A DNA stretch of 64,000 bases from Actinokineospora sp. NBRC 105648 (GCF_030269645.1 NZ_BSTR01000005.1:182601-246600); one strand, 5' to 3'; numbered from the stretch's first letter, positions 16,878 to 26,528 are shown. Translations and numbers: made by a program. Notes: generated by a model from the letters alone, not told the origin.

Positions 16878-17790
16878 ATGAGTTCGCGCACCCATCGGCT
16901 GGTGTGCGACGCACAAGAAGCCATGGCACGGCTGGACGAGATCGCGGCGCATTCACCATTCCGGTCCACATGGGCCTGGTCGGTACAACTGCGCGAGATC
17001 CAGCGGTCGGCGCACCTGGACAGAGGCCACTTCGCTCTCCGGGAGGTGCTGTTCGCGCACCTGCCCGGGTTCAAGCGGCACGACGCCGAACGTGACCTGG
17101 ACCGGTATCTGATGGCGACCGGCATCGCCCTCGGGTCGAGTGTCGAGACGCCGGACGGCGTGTCCGCCGGCCAGACGGTGACGCTGAAGCGGCTCAGGGC
17201 CTGGGCGGATACCCACGAGACGCTGGCAACCACAGCGAAAGTCGCCATCGCACACCATCACCTGCTCACCGCCCACGCGATCCATGAGGATCGTGGACAC
17301 GTCGCCAGGCTCCACGTCGGGATGGAACTCGCGCGCCTCGGCCTGCTGCGTGAGCAGTGGCTACCCGTTTCGGCGTGGATCGACCGGAACCTGGACGAGT
17401 ACCGCGACCACGTCGTGCTCGCCTCGAAGACGGGCCAGCTCGAGCCCTTACGTCGCGTTCTTCGCCCGCGGCGTGACGGAGTCCTGCCGCTCGGAGATCA
17501 GGCTCATCACGCTCGTGGACGAACTCCGCCGGCGCCTGACAGCATCTCTGCCCTCACGCAGAAACAGCAGGATGCGGGCAATTCTGGCCTCCACGCTCAG
17601 CATCCCGATGTTCAACAACCGTCGTCTCGTCGACGAGTACAGGACGTCGGTCCGCGGGATCCAAGACGTCACCGCGGATCTCGTCGACCGCGGCGTGCTC
17701 GTGCCGATCGGTACATCCACCTACGGCCAAGCGTTCTGCCAGCCTGACGCCCTGGACCTGCTGTCCACATCAGACGACCTTGTCGGCTGA
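16878..17790 (+). pseudogene. Decayed Fic-family gene
   Basis: From ATG 16878 the protein follows Fic/DOC organisation: an N-terminal helical part (LVCDAQEAMARLDEIAAHSP), HHLLTAHAIHEDRGHVARL where intact Fic has HPFxDGNGRxxR, then LLREQWLPVSAWIDRN. The frame shifts near 17447 (TGQLE to PYVAFFARGVTESC) and runs on to the stop at 17790 with a winged-helix-like end. The catalytic His is kept, but the Asp-Gly-Asn part is lost, so even a repaired product would probably be inactive as an AMP transferase. Confidence 0.6.
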
Positions 17791-17815
17791 GGCCGGCAGC
17801 CTCGACCGCGGGCGA

Positions 17816-18223
17816 TCAGGCGCCACCGGTAGGGAATGCGAACGAGTACGGCCGCCCGGCGATGCACACACACCCCGGCTGCGCGCCACCTTGGCGGCGA
17901 ACGGCGGCGAGGGCGGAGTCCACCAACGCGTCGAGGTCCGCGGTCGTGCGACGTTCCATGAGCATCACCAGGTGCGTGCGCAGCGGTTTGCCGTCGGGGC
18001 CGGGCCGCGTTGTGTGATCGTCGACGGCCGGGCAATCCGCCAAACCGTGCTGTGTGCACTCCCAGGAGGCAGGCAACTCAGCGGACTCGGCGAAGGGCAC
18101 AGTGAACTCGTGGCCGCGCCGGCAGGTGAACCGGACCATGACCCGAGGTGCGGGTTCCACGGTTCGATCGGGCGTCCCGGTCGGGGAGCCCAGGCCATAC
18201 CCTCGCAGGATTCCTTTGCGCAC
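17816..18223 (-). CDS. RbpA-like RNA polymerase-binding protein
   Basis: 135 residues from GTG 18223 (CGGAGC site upstream). It follows the RbpA pattern: an N-terminal tail with ILRGYGLGS, a central zinc-type domain (FTCRRGHEFTVPFAESAELP, SWECTQHG), a basic linker and the sigma-interacting helix (KPLRTHLVMLMERRTTADL). RbpA activates actinobacterial RNA polymerase with group 1 and 2 sigma factors. The second zinc pair reads C-x2-H rather than C-x2-C. It diverges from usual housekeeping RbpA, so it is probably a paralogue (RbpB-like), possibly stress-linked. It has an extra C-terminal tail of about 25 residues. Confidence 0.75.
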   Translation of the reverse strand: MRKGILRGYGLGSPTGTPDRTVEPAPRVMVRFTCRRGHEFTVPFAESAELPASWECTQHGLADCPAVDDHTTRPGPDGKPLRTHLVMLMERRTTADLDALVDSALAAVRRQGGAQPGCVCIAGRPYSFAFPTGGA

Positions 18224-18248
18224 GACGTGCTCCGATCGGTCGTTCCCA

Positions 18249-18455
18249 TCAATGCGAGCCGGTGGTGCCGCCGGCCTCAACGGCATCCGCGGTGCGAAGG
18301 CAGACAGCGTGAGCCAGCGCTGCCACAGCGACAGCGAGTTCGCGTGTCGCGGCGGCCTTCGCCAGGGTCGCGTGCACCATCGCGGCAGCGGGAACCATCT
18401 CACGCAGTGCTGCCTGAGCGTTGGCCTCGTGGTTGGGTGGGGTCGCACTGGCCAC
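18249..18455 (-). CDS. Small helical protein coupled to the Ada-AlkA gene
   Basis: A 68-residue Ala-rich helical frame starting at GTG 18455, which overlaps the stop of the Ada-AlkA gene (TAGTG). It contains ANAQAALREMVPAAAMVHATL and later AHAVCLRTADAVEAGG, a codon-consistent amphipathic pattern. No family recognised; it could be a chance frame. Confidence 0.35.
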   Translation of the reverse strand: MASATPPNHEANAQAALREMVPAAAMVHATLAKAAATRELAVAVAALAHAVCLRTADAVEAGGTTGSH

Positions 18456-20020
18456 TACCGCGGTGCCTTTGTGGTGTCGGGGTGGAACTTGCTGGTGTGG
18501 GAGGTGCGGACGAGGTGCGCGTGCGCGTGGGAACGCCACGGTCGCCACCCTTCGCCGTGTCGCGCCAGGTCGTTGATCTTGGCCGGTAGGCCGAGAACCT
18601 TCGCTCCGGCTCGGGCTTCCGGATCATCGGCGCGGAGGCGGTCCGGATCACCGAGCAGCCGCACGGTGACGTGCTCTGCCATCCGCGGGCTGATGCCGGG
18701 ATAGGAGTGCAACTGGGCATACAACGCGCTGTGATCGACCCCGACGTGCAGGGGCAAGTCTCCGGAAGCGATGTCCACGCACACCGCACGGACTGTCCGC
18801 TGGACCGAGGGCGGCACAAAGTTCCAGCCGTGCCTGGAGATCACGGTCGCGGTGGGGAACAGCATGGTCAGTTCACCGTCTGGTTCGGACAGTTTCTCCC
18901 CGGCGGCGCTGACGAGCCTGTTCATCTTCTCTTGAGGTGATGACGTCGTGTCCGAGTGTTCTACGAGTGCGCGCACCAGCGTCTCGGTGCCGTCAGTGCT
19001 GCCGAGTAGCCGGATGCCCGGGTTGGCCGTCACCGCCGGTGCGAGTCTTGGGTCGGCGCGCAGGACGTGGTCGACAGCGTCCGGATCCGCGTCCAAGTCG
19101 AGCAACGCTCGCATCCGAGCCACAGCGGCGCCAAGGTCGGCGAGATCATGCAGTCGAACCGCGCAGTCCACGTGGTCGGCCTCGAAACGGAGACGGACAG
19201 TCGCCGGACCGCCGGGAAGTCGCAACGTTCTCGCGTACTGGGTCGGGCCCACCCATTCCACCCCGTCGACCGCGCAAGCGCCGAGGTCATGCAGCAACCC
19301 CTGGCCGTCGAAGGGGGTGCGGGTGCGCAACCGCACGGTGATCCGACCCCAGACCTCCGGGGGCCGTGGCCGGTCTCGTGCGGCGCGGCGCATCCACGTC
19401 GGGGATCGCGCGTAGACGGAGCGGATGACGTCGTTGAACTGGCGCAGGCTGTTGAACCCCGCCGCGATTCGGACGTCCTGCATCGGAAGCGTGGTCGTCT
19501 CGATCAGCGACCGGGCCAAGTACGCGCACCGCATCGTGGACAAGGCCAACGGCCCCGCGCCCAGCTCCGAGGTGACGACCCGGGTCAGATGCCGCTCGGA
19601 GTAACCGAGCATTCGCGCCAACTCGGGCACACCATCCCGCACAACCAAGCCATCGTCGATCAGCCGGACCGCCCGACTCGCAAGGCCACGGTCTTGTCGA
19701 TTCCCTTGAAGGAGCGATACCTCGCCAGGTGGGCAGCGCAGACAGCAACGGAAGCCACCTCGCCATGCCGCCGCGGCGCTGGGAAAGCGGGTCACGGCAC
19801 CCGGAGAGTCCTGTCGCACCTCAGGACACGACGGCGTGCAATAGATCCCCAAGATGGTCGCCGCGGCAACCGGGAGCGAGGACGCAGCGTCCGGTTCTAC
19901 TGGATCAGCCTGTCCACCTGCGATGCCCAGGCCGACACTGGGCTCTTTGCCCCCAACTGTAGTGATTATCGGTCTCTCTGTCCGCCCGCACGGAAATGTG
20001 TTGCGCTGCAACACTTCCAC
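18455..20020 (-). CDS. Ada-AlkA fusion: methylation sensor and DNA-3-methyladenine glycosylase
   Basis: 521 residues in the usual order: an Ada zinc/methyl-acceptor domain with C61-x3-C65 and C93-x2-C96 (GIYCTPSCPE, GFRCCLRC), an AraC-type DNA-binding domain (ELARMLGYSERHLTRVV, IAAGFNSLRQFNDVIR), an AlkA N-terminal domain and a helix-hairpin-helix glycosylase domain (LHSYPGISPRMAEHV, RADDPEAR). It removes alkylated bases and senses methyl-phosphotriesters. The first 50 residues lack the conserved DRCxxAVxxRDxRFDG segment found in Ada proteins, so the N-terminus may be truncated or the true start lies elsewhere. Confidence 0.85.
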   Translation of the reverse strand: MEVLQRNTFPCGRTERPIITTVGGKEPSVGLGIAGGQADPVEPDAASSLPVAAATILGIYCTPSCPEVRQDSPGAVTRFPSAAAAWRGGFRCCLRCPPGEVSLLQGNRQDRGLASRAVRLIDDGLVVRDGVPELARMLGYSERHLTRVVTSELGAGPLALSTMRCAYLARSLIETTTLPMQDVRIAAGFNSLRQFNDVIRSVYARSPTWMRRAARDRPRPPEVWGRITVRLRTRTPFDGQGLLHDLGACAVDGVEWVGPTQYARTLRLPGGPATVRLRFEADHVDCAVRLHDLADLGAAVARMRALLDLDADPDAVDHVLRADPRLAPAVTANPGIRLLGSTDGTETLVRALVEHSDTTSSPQEKMNRLVSAAGEKLSEPDGELTMLFPTATVISRHGWNFVPPSVQRTVRAVCVDIASGDLPLHVGVDHSALYAQLHSYPGISPRMAEHVTVRLLGDPDRLRADDPEARAGAKVLGLPAKINDLARHGEGWRPWRSHAHAHLVRTSHTSKFHPDTTKAPR

Positions 20021-20289
20021 AATGACGATCTCCGCCCTGCGATCTCATGAGACCGCCGTCGCCGTACAGCTGGGAGAGCGCACTGCAGGTCAGCGGTACC
20101 GCACGCTGCGTCGGTCCGAGCCGTTCGTCGCCCCGACAGCGATTAGATCCGGAATCACGCATGTGATCCAGAGCGACCCTGAGGCGTCGGTGCGGCGACT
20201 CTGAAGCGGCATGCCACCCGTGCAGCGACACCTGACCGGGTGACGACCGCCGTGTCGTCTCGACTTGCCACCCGGGTGAGCTGCCAAGC

Positions 20290-20922
20290 TTGGTGATCGT
20301 GCTGAGTGACGAGGTGCGTGTCCTGCTGATCGATCTGGAGAACAGCGTCGGCGGGTCCACCCCGCGGCGTCGGGTGCTGGTAGCGCGGGTGGAAGCGGTG
20401 CTGGCCGCAGCGGGGACCGTGCATCACGTGGTCGCCGGGTATTCCGGGGCGGACCTGGCCGACGACCTCGTCGGCTCCGCATTGGCGGAGATGGGGGTGA
20501 GCGCGCTGCGAGTGGCGCCGGGGCCAAACGCAGCAGAGTTGGTGTTGCTCGCCCATGCCCGCCGGGTACACGCCTCTCTGGGGTGCCGCAGCTTCCTGGT
20601 CGCCTCTGCGGATCACCGATTCGCGGAACTGGCGGACCTGGGGCGTCTGGAGTTGGTGGTCTGGCACGACCAACCGGTGGCCACACAACTCAAGGACGCC
20701 GCGCACCGGATCCATCGTATTGCCCGCCCGAGCAGCACGACCGACGCGGCCGGGCCGGATCCGCTGGCCACCCCGACGCGTCCCGAGCCTGTCCTCGACG
20801 GTGGATCAGCGGGACGTCGTGCCGGCCTGAGAGAGATGGCGACCGCGGTACTGACCGGAATCGGCATCGGGATCGGTCAACGGCTGGTCGAGTCGCTTGC
20901 TCGACGACAGCGGCCTCGGTAG
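20290..20922 (+). CDS. NYN/PIN-like domain protein
   Basis: 210 residues. It begins with VRVLLIDLENSVGG, has AGYSGADLADDLV, and later FLVASADHRFAELADLG, which is the arrangement of acidic residues in NYN (PIN-like) domains, a group of RNA-directed nucleases. The C-terminal 60 residues hold a low-complexity linker and a Gly/Ile-rich amphipathic helix (ATAVLTGIGIGIGQRLVESL) that might touch the membrane. The start is a choice of TTG 20290, GTG 20293 or GTG 20299; the last sits closest to the domain. Confidence 0.65.
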   Translation: MVIVLSDEVRVLLIDLENSVGGSTPRRRVLVARVEAVLAAAGTVHHVVAGYSGADLADDLVGSALAEMGVSALRVAPGPNAAELVLLAHARRVHASLGCRSFLVASADHRFAELADLGRLELVVWHDQPVATQLKDAAHRIHRIARPSSTTDAAGPDPLATPTRPEPVLDGGSAGRRAGLREMATAVLTGIGIGIGQRLVESLARRQRPR

Positions 20923-21005
20923 GCACGTAGTGGTGCTCGCGGGTGGCTTCGCTGGTCTCCTGGGATCATGGGGACTGCCACTCGACGACTACCTGGAGCG
21001 TCTCG

Positions 21006-21830
21006 ATGCCGACCCGGAGCACCACCACCGCCGTCCGAACGCTCGATGGCCTGCAGCTCGGAGCCACCTTCGACGCCCCCGACGGCCCGCCGACGCACGC
21101 CGTGCTGCTGGTCCACGGTGCCGGGGTCACCCGCGAGGAAGGCGGCTTCTTCACCCGCATTGCTGCGGGCCTGGCCGACCAGGCCGTGGCGTCCCTGCGC
21201 ATCGACCTTCCCGGCCACGGCGAGAGCGAAGGGCGCCAGGAGGACCTGTCGCTCTCGGGCGTGCTCAACGCGATCCGCTCAGGCATCGAACACCTGAAGA
21301 GCCTGGTCGACGTACCGGTCGTCTCGCTGCTGGCCGCAAGCTTCTCGGGCGGCGTGTCTTCCTACTACGCCGCCAAGCGACCGTCTGAGGTCGACCGCCT
21401 GGTCCTGATCAACCCGCTGATCGACTACAAACAGCGCTTCGTCGACGAGAAAAGCGCCTGGACGAACGACCACATCAGCGACAAGGCCGGTCGCCAGCTC
21501 CTTGAGCAGGGCTACGTCGGGCACTCGCCGTCGTTCAAGCTCGGCAGGCCGATCCTCAACGAGGTGTTCTGGCTCCAGCCGCGCACGGCACTGGCCGAGA
21601 TCACCGCGCCGACCCTGATCGTCCACGGCACCGAGGACACCTTCATCCCGGTGGCATCATCCCGATCCGCAGTCGCCCAGCTCGTGTGCGAGCACCGGCT
21701 GATCGAGCTGGAGGGCGCACAGCACGGCATCGCCGTGCCCGACGACCCGCAGTACGCCGACCCCCAGACCCAGACGTGGCAAGTCGCGGTCATCAGCTCG
21801 ATCGCGGAGTGGGTCAAGGCGGGGGCGTGA
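21006..21830 (+). CDS. Alpha/beta hydrolase
   Basis: 274 residues. ATG 21006 follows a CTGGAGCG site. The fold is shown by AVLLVHGAGVTREEGGFF, RIDLPGHGESEG, the nucleophile elbow LAASFSGG, the acid strand LIVHGTEDTFIP and the late QHGI. It resembles serine aminopeptidase S33/lysophospholipase-like hydrolases. Substrate unknown. It faces the XRE gene end-on. Confidence 0.8.
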   Translation: MPTRSTTTAVRTLDGLQLGATFDAPDGPPTHAVLLVHGAGVTREEGGFFTRIAAGLADQAVASLRIDLPGHGESEGRQEDLSLSGVLNAIRSGIEHLKSLVDVPVVSLLAASFSGGVSSYYAAKRPSEVDRLVLINPLIDYKQRFVDEKSAWTNDHISDKAGRQLLEQGYVGHSPSFKLGRPILNEVFWLQPRTALAEITAPTLIVHGTEDTFIPVASSRSAVAQLVCEHRLIELEGAQHGIAVPDDPQYADPQTQTWQVAVISSIAEWVKAGA

Positions 21831-21842
21831 CCGCGCTGGGGC

Positions 21843-23282
21843 CTACGCGCTCACGGCGTGGCGCAGTTCCTTCACCGCCGATCGGTCCTGCCACGGCTTG
21901 AGGCTGTCGAGCACGCGCACCAGCTCCTGCTTCGTACGCTCGGACTTACTGCGCATCGCCTGCTCCGCCGACGCCAACCCGGTCGAGGCCGCTTGGTCGG
22001 GCTCACCGGCCTTAGCCAGGGACGCCGCCATCCACGACAGGAAGAATCCGTAGTCCCGCGGCGAGAACGTGTTCTCACGCAGCGACTCCGCGTACACCGC
22101 GACCGCCCGACGTGGTTGCCCGACCTCGGTCAGGCAGACGGCGGTCTGCATCGCCAGCAACGTCTCACCGTAGTGAGCGCCCAGCGTCGAAGACTCGCCC
22201 GCACCACCGGCCGAGAGCAGCGTCCTGGCCTGGTCGAGCTTGCGCTCCACCGCGTCCACCGAGGCACCCAACATGGCCTCGGCCCGCGCTTCCTGCTGCA
22301 CGGCCTCAGCCCGCACCCGCTTCGGCAACGACCACGGACCGCTCTGCACCGCCTGCGCCAAGGTCAACATCCGCAGCGGCTCCCGCTCGTCGTAGGCCAG
22401 CTGCGCCTTCTTCAGCAGGACATAGCCCTGCATCGGCATGTCCCCGGCCTCCTGCGCCCACTCCGTCGCCCGGTCATGCCAGAACAACGCCCGCCCCATG
22501 TCCCGCGCGTCCCGATACAGCCACCCGGCGAACTCCGCTGTCTGCGCACCGAACGCCAAAAGCCCACGGCGCACATCGGGCTTGACCTCACGGGCATGCT
22601 CCTCGACCGCCCCGAGCAGACCCAGCACCATCGGCAGCGTCTTCCTCGTGCCCAGCGTGCCGTCGTCGCGCTTGCACACGTCGAGCTGACGACGGAAGTA
22701 GTCGACCACCGAACCGTCGAGATACCGCCGAGCGTCGTCCATCGCGCTCGCGACCTGCCGCAACTCGTCCAAACCGAGAGCAGGCAACGCGGTGGCGGCG
22801 ATCCCGTGCTTGAGCAACGAGCGACGGTTCAACGGACTCATCGCATCCCATTCGCTAGCGGTCACAGCCGGACTCCTCGACGGCCCAAGCTCCGGAATCC
22901 GATCGCTGAGGTACCGGCCCAACCCACTGGCCGCCACCGTACGAGCATCCAAAGGCACCAGCACCGGGCGGCCATCCACCATCACCGGCAACAGCACACC
23001 ATCCGGCACCGCAGGCACCTGCGGATCAGTCACCGGTTCCGCTGGCTCGATTCTCGCACCGGCCTCGGTGATGTCGGCAAGCAGTTCGTCCAGGTGGTCT
23101 AGGGACAGCTGCAGCACCCGCGCGATCTTCGGCCGCAACCACGGCTGCGGTGACGAGAGCGGGTCGCCACCCTCCCACCGGACCACGGTCGAACGCTCGA
23201 CACCGAGCCGTTCAGCCAGCCCTTCCTGCGTAAGCCCGCACGTCTTCCGCCGTTGCACGAAGCGCTCACGTCTTGACGCCAT
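21843..23282 (-). CDS. XRE-family regulator with a long helical domain
   Basis: 479 residues from ATG 23282. The helix-turn-helix sits at residues 5-35 (RRKTCGLTQEGLAERLGVERSTVVRWEGG). A long linker with PLNRRSLLKHGIAATALPALG, which looks like a twin-arginine leader copied internally, precedes roughly 300 residues of helical repeats. This design is very common in the Pseudonocardiaceae and Streptomyces. Its target is unknown. Confidence 0.85.
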   Translation of the reverse strand: MASRRERFVQRRKTCGLTQEGLAERLGVERSTVVRWEGGDPLSSPQPWLRPKIARVLQLSLDHLDELLADITEAGARIEPAEPVTDPQVPAVPDGVLLPVMVDGRPVLVPLDARTVAASGLGRYLSDRIPELGPSRSPAVTASEWDAMSPLNRRSLLKHGIAATALPALGLDELRQVASAMDDARRYLDGSVVDYFRRQLDVCKRDDGTLGTRKTLPMVLGLLGAVEEHAREVKPDVRRGLLAFGAQTAEFAGWLYRDARDMGRALFWHDRATEWAQEAGDMPMQGYVLLKKAQLAYDEREPLRMLTLAQAVQSGPWSLPKRVRAEAVQQEARAEAMLGASVDAVERKLDQARTLLSAGGAGESSTLGAHYGETLLAMQTAVCLTEVGQPRRAVAVYAESLRENTFSPRDYGFFLSWMAASLAKAGEPDQAASTGLASAEQAMRSKSERTKQELVRVLDSLKPWQDRSAVKELRHAVSA

Positions 23283-23710
23283 CCTGGAGCCTCCGCTTCG
23301 CACTAACCGGCCTCGTCTGCGCAGGAGCTTGTGTTCAGGCGCCAGCGCGCAACGACGCGCGTCGGGGCGCTTGCGCTCTCTGTCGCCGATCAACTACAGC
23401 CCGTTGTATCAGGGTATGACCCGTCGAAGCGCGCAGCAACCAAGTACGGCAATTCCCGGGTCGAGCGCACGGTGATCAGGTCCCGTGCGTCTGCGGGCCA
23501 ACAACTGCTCCTTGACGTGCTGGTTGGCCCTGACGCGGAGGTGTTCAGCCAGAAACCTGACCCGCTTCTGCGCTCAGGCGGAGTTAGCTTGCAGCCGGGC
23601 CGATGGTGCCCTGGTGGGCGGATTGACCTTCCCCGCCGACCCGCCCACCAAGACTCGCAAACCATAACCCACCCTCGAACGCATGTGCGACTCCAGGGGC
23701 TGGTCGGCCC
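23283..23710. other. Intergenic region, no gene supported
   Basis: 428 bases between the XRE gene and the small Cys/His protein gene. It should hold the promoter of the XRE gene. I see no convincing gene or repeat. Confidence 0.4.
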
Positions 23711-24079
23711 CTACGGGGAGCCCGACCGTCGCGGTTGCGCCTCCGCGGTCCTGTCGGCTGAAGACGGGAATCGGCCTCTCCCTCTAGGGTCGATCATGAG
23801 CGGGACGATGTGCCCGCACGGCTCGTCGTCGAGTTCGGCGAGGTCCGGGATGGCGCCAGCAGTCCTCAGCACCCAGAAGTGATCGACATCCGGCACTTCG
23901 GCACAGCTGTCGCACGAGATCCGCACAACACCGGCGACCCGGTCCACCCGGGCCTTATAACCAACGGTGTGAAGCGAGTGGGCGCCTACCTTGCAGGTGG
24001 CAGGCAACACCGCGACCCGAACCCCCGCGTTGGTATGTCTATAGTGGACAGTTGAATCAGGGGATCGGTCGTCGAACAT
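23711..24079 (-). CDS. Small Cys/His-rich protein behind an SOS box
   Basis: 122 residues of unknown function. The pattern ATCKVGAHSLHTVGYKARVD, ISCDSCAEVPDVDHFWVLRTAG and EPCGHIVPL suggests a small zinc-ribbon-like fold with two Cys pairs. The last 25 residues are low-complexity. ATG 24079 lies 21 bases from a near-perfect actinobacterial LexA site, so DNA-damage induction is likely. Confidence 0.6.
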   Translation of the reverse strand: MFDDRSPDSTVHYRHTNAGVRVAVLPATCKVGAHSLHTVGYKARVDRVAGVVRISCDSCAEVPDVDHFWVLRTAGAIPDLAELDDEPCGHIVPLMIDPRGRGRFPSSADRTAEAQPRRSGSP

Positions 24080-24100
24080 GGACGAACTCTAACCCAGGAG

Positions 24101-24116
24101 TCGAACATGTGTTCGC
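24101..24116. promoter_or_regulatory. Putative LexA (SOS) box
   Basis: TCGAACATGTGTTCGC matches the actinobacterial SOS consensus TCGAAC-N4-GTTCGA with one terminal mismatch. It lies 21 bases upstream of ATG 24079 on the minus strand and 214 bases before ligD on the plus strand; the nearer gene is the likely target. Confidence 0.65.
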
Positions 24117-24330
24117 TCCCGTTTGAGGCATCCCTCGTGTAGGGGACCGCGACGCGGGATCGAGGTACGTGGCGCACGTGATCGGCGCCGCAGCGTGACT
24201 TCACGCAGTTCGGTGCGATCGTGACGGGGATGACTGTGGGTCGGCGGCGTCGCGTATTGGCGGTCGCACGGTTAGCGTTGAGTCCTCAGTGGTCACTCAC
24301 CGGCGACCCACGACACGGGGAGCGAGCGCG

Positions 24331-26349
24331 ATGGCAGCGGACATCTCGGTCGGCGTGCCGGAGTGGGTCGAGCCGATGCTGGCCAAGCCCGACGGGGGCC
24401 GACTGCCGCAGGGGCACAAGTGGACCTACGAGCACAAGCTCGACGGCTACCGGTGCGCGATGCGGGTCGCCGCCGACGGTTCGACGGTGCTGACCAGTCG
24501 CAACGGGATCGACTTCACCGACGAGTTCCCCACCCTGGCCGGAGTGCTCGCACCGGCACTCGCTGGCCAGGCGGCGGTATTCGACGGCGAGATCGTCGTC
24601 TACGACGAGCACGGGCGCCCGGACTTCGGGGCGCTGCAGGAACGCCGCGGTCGCTACCGCAAGCACAGCTCCTCGCCGCGCCGCACCGAGCGGTTCGACG
24701 ACGTGCCGGTCCGGTTCCTGGCCTTCGACCTGCTCCGGCTCGGCGATCAAGTCCTGCTGCACGCCCCGTACGACCAGCGGCGCGCGCTGCTGGAACACCT
24801 GGTGATGCCCGATCCGCATCTCGTGTCGGTGGTGCCCGCGGTCACCTTCGACGCGCTCACCGCTGACCGGCTCACCCCAGCCACCCTGCTGGAGCGGGTG
24901 GCCGCTGCGGGGCACGAGGGGCTGATCGCGAAACTGCGGGCCTCGACCTACGTGCCGGGGCAGCGCTCGGAGGCCTGGCTCAAGCACCCGCTGATCCAGA
25001 CCCAGGAGGTCATCGTGTGCGGCTTGCGGCCCGGGCAGAGCCGGTTCACCGGCATCCTCGGCGGCCTGCTGCTCGGCGCCCACCACCCCGACACCGGCCA
25101 CCTGGTCTACCTCGGTGACGTGGGCACAGGCTTCACCGAACGCGAACGCTCCGCCCTCCAAGACCGCCTCCAGGCCCTCGAACGCCCCCGTCACCCGTTC
25201 GCGGTGGACCCGCCACGTGAGGACGTCCGCCGCGCCCGGTGGGTCGATCCCGTCCTGGTCGGCGAGGTGGTCTACCGCCAGTTCACCCGCGGCGCGGGCA
25301 GACTCCGCCACACCGCCTGGCGTGGTCTGCGGGAGGACCGTGATCCCGCCGACGTCATCGCACCACACGTCCGAACTGGATCACCCCCGGCCGCGGAATC
25401 CGAGCCTGAACCCGTCACGAACGCTGGGACGGGTGAGCGGATCACGGTGCAAGCCGGCAAACGGCGACTGACACTGTCCAACCTGGACAAGGTGCTCTAC
25501 CCGGCCGACGGGTTCACCAAAGGCGAGGTCATCCACTACTACTCCCGCATCGCCCCCGTCCTGCTCCCCCACCTGGCAGGCAGACCGGTGACCACCATCC
25601 GCTTCCCCGACGGCGTGCACGGCGAGCAGTTCTCCGAGAAGAACGTCCCCCGAGGCGCGCCACCGTGGCTGCCCACCGCTCGGCTGGCGAGATCCGGTGC
25701 CCGTAGTGGCCTTGGCCCTGGGACGATCGAGTACCCGCTGCTCGACGAGTTGGCCGCGCTGGTGTGGGCGGCCAACCTCGCAGCCCTCGAACTGCACGTG
25801 CCCCAATGGACGATCGGTCCCGGACCCACTAGGCGCCACCCGGATCGGCTGGTGTTCGACCTCGACCCCGGGCCCGGCACCACCATCGTCGAGTGCTGCC
25901 GTGTTGCCGAACGACTCCGCGACGTCCTCGTCGCCGATGGGCTCACCCCGGTCGCCACAACCTCCGGGTCCAAAGGCATGCAGGTCTACGCCGGCATCCT
26001 CACCCGCCAACCCGAACGCCCCTCCACCTACGCCAAAGCCTTGGCCGAACGCTTCGCCGCCCAGACACCCGACCTGGTGACCGCCACCATGGCCAAGAAC
26101 CACAGACACGGCAAGGTGTTCATCGACTGGAGCCAGAACAACCCCGCCAAGACCACCATCGCCCCCTACTCACTGCGCGGACGCGAACACCCCACCGTCT
26201 CCACCCCCATCACCTGGGACGAAGTCGACGCCTGCCGCAGGCCGGGACAGCTCGTGTTCACCGCCGACGACGTCCTCGACCGAGTCGGGAGGTCGGGCGA
26301 CCTGTTTTCCGTGCTCTCGACGAAGCGGGCCGCTCTTCCGGCCAGGTGA
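24331..26349 (+). CDS. ligD: ATP-dependent DNA ligase-polymerase LigD
   Basis: 672 residues. The N-terminal half is an ATP-dependent ligase: EHKLDGYR with nucleotidyl Lys36, FDGEIVVYDE, EGLIAKL and the KHP motif, then an OB fold. The C-terminal half (from about 385) is the archaeo-eukaryotic primase-type polymerase domain: LSNLDKVLYPADGFTKGEVI, VFDLDPGPGT, TSGSKGMQVY. No nuclease domain is present, and the order is ligase then polymerase. It acts in end joining, usually with Ku, which is not in the window. ATG 24331 follows GGGGAGCG. Two decayed copies of its sequence lie at 26438 and 41544. Confidence 0.92.
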   Translation: MAADISVGVPEWVEPMLAKPDGGRLPQGHKWTYEHKLDGYRCAMRVAADGSTVLTSRNGIDFTDEFPTLAGVLAPALAGQAAVFDGEIVVYDEHGRPDFGALQERRGRYRKHSSSPRRTERFDDVPVRFLAFDLLRLGDQVLLHAPYDQRRALLEHLVMPDPHLVSVVPAVTFDALTADRLTPATLLERVAAAGHEGLIAKLRASTYVPGQRSEAWLKHPLIQTQEVIVCGLRPGQSRFTGILGGLLLGAHHPDTGHLVYLGDVGTGFTERERSALQDRLQALERPRHPFAVDPPREDVRRARWVDPVLVGEVVYRQFTRGAGRLRHTAWRGLREDRDPADVIAPHVRTGSPPAAESEPEPVTNAGTGERITVQAGKRRLTLSNLDKVLYPADGFTKGEVIHYYSRIAPVLLPHLAGRPVTTIRFPDGVHGEQFSEKNVPRGAPPWLPTARLARSGARSGLGPGTIEYPLLDELAALVWAANLAALELHVPQWTIGPGPTRRHPDRLVFDLDPGPGTTIVECCRVAERLRDVLVADGLTPVATTSGSKGMQVYAGILTRQPERPSTYAKALAERFAAQTPDLVTATMAKNHRHGKVFIDWSQNNPAKTTIAPYSLRGREHPTVSTPITWDEVDACRRPGQLVFTADDVLDRVGRSGDLFSVLSTKRAALPAR

Positions 26350-26437
26350 CCACCTCAACGTCCCACGTAGGTCGCCGTCGGGACCACGCACGGAGCAGGA
26401 CCGATGGCTCGACAGGTCGGTGTCCGCTCACTCGAGC

Positions 26438-26478
26438 CCCGTCCACCTACGCCAAGACCCTCGCCGAACGCTTCACCC
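26438..26478 (+). pseudogene. Short ligD remnant
   Basis: These bases repeat the ligD polymerase segment encoding PSTYAKxLAERF (near 26016-26056) with a few changes. The copy lies 90 bases after the ligD stop, has no start and is cut off. It records a past duplication or rearrangement. Confidence 0.6.
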
Positions 26479-26528
26479 TCGCTGGCGCTCGCCGCAGTAT
26501 CGGCCCGCGTCCGGCTGCACGCAGTCGA

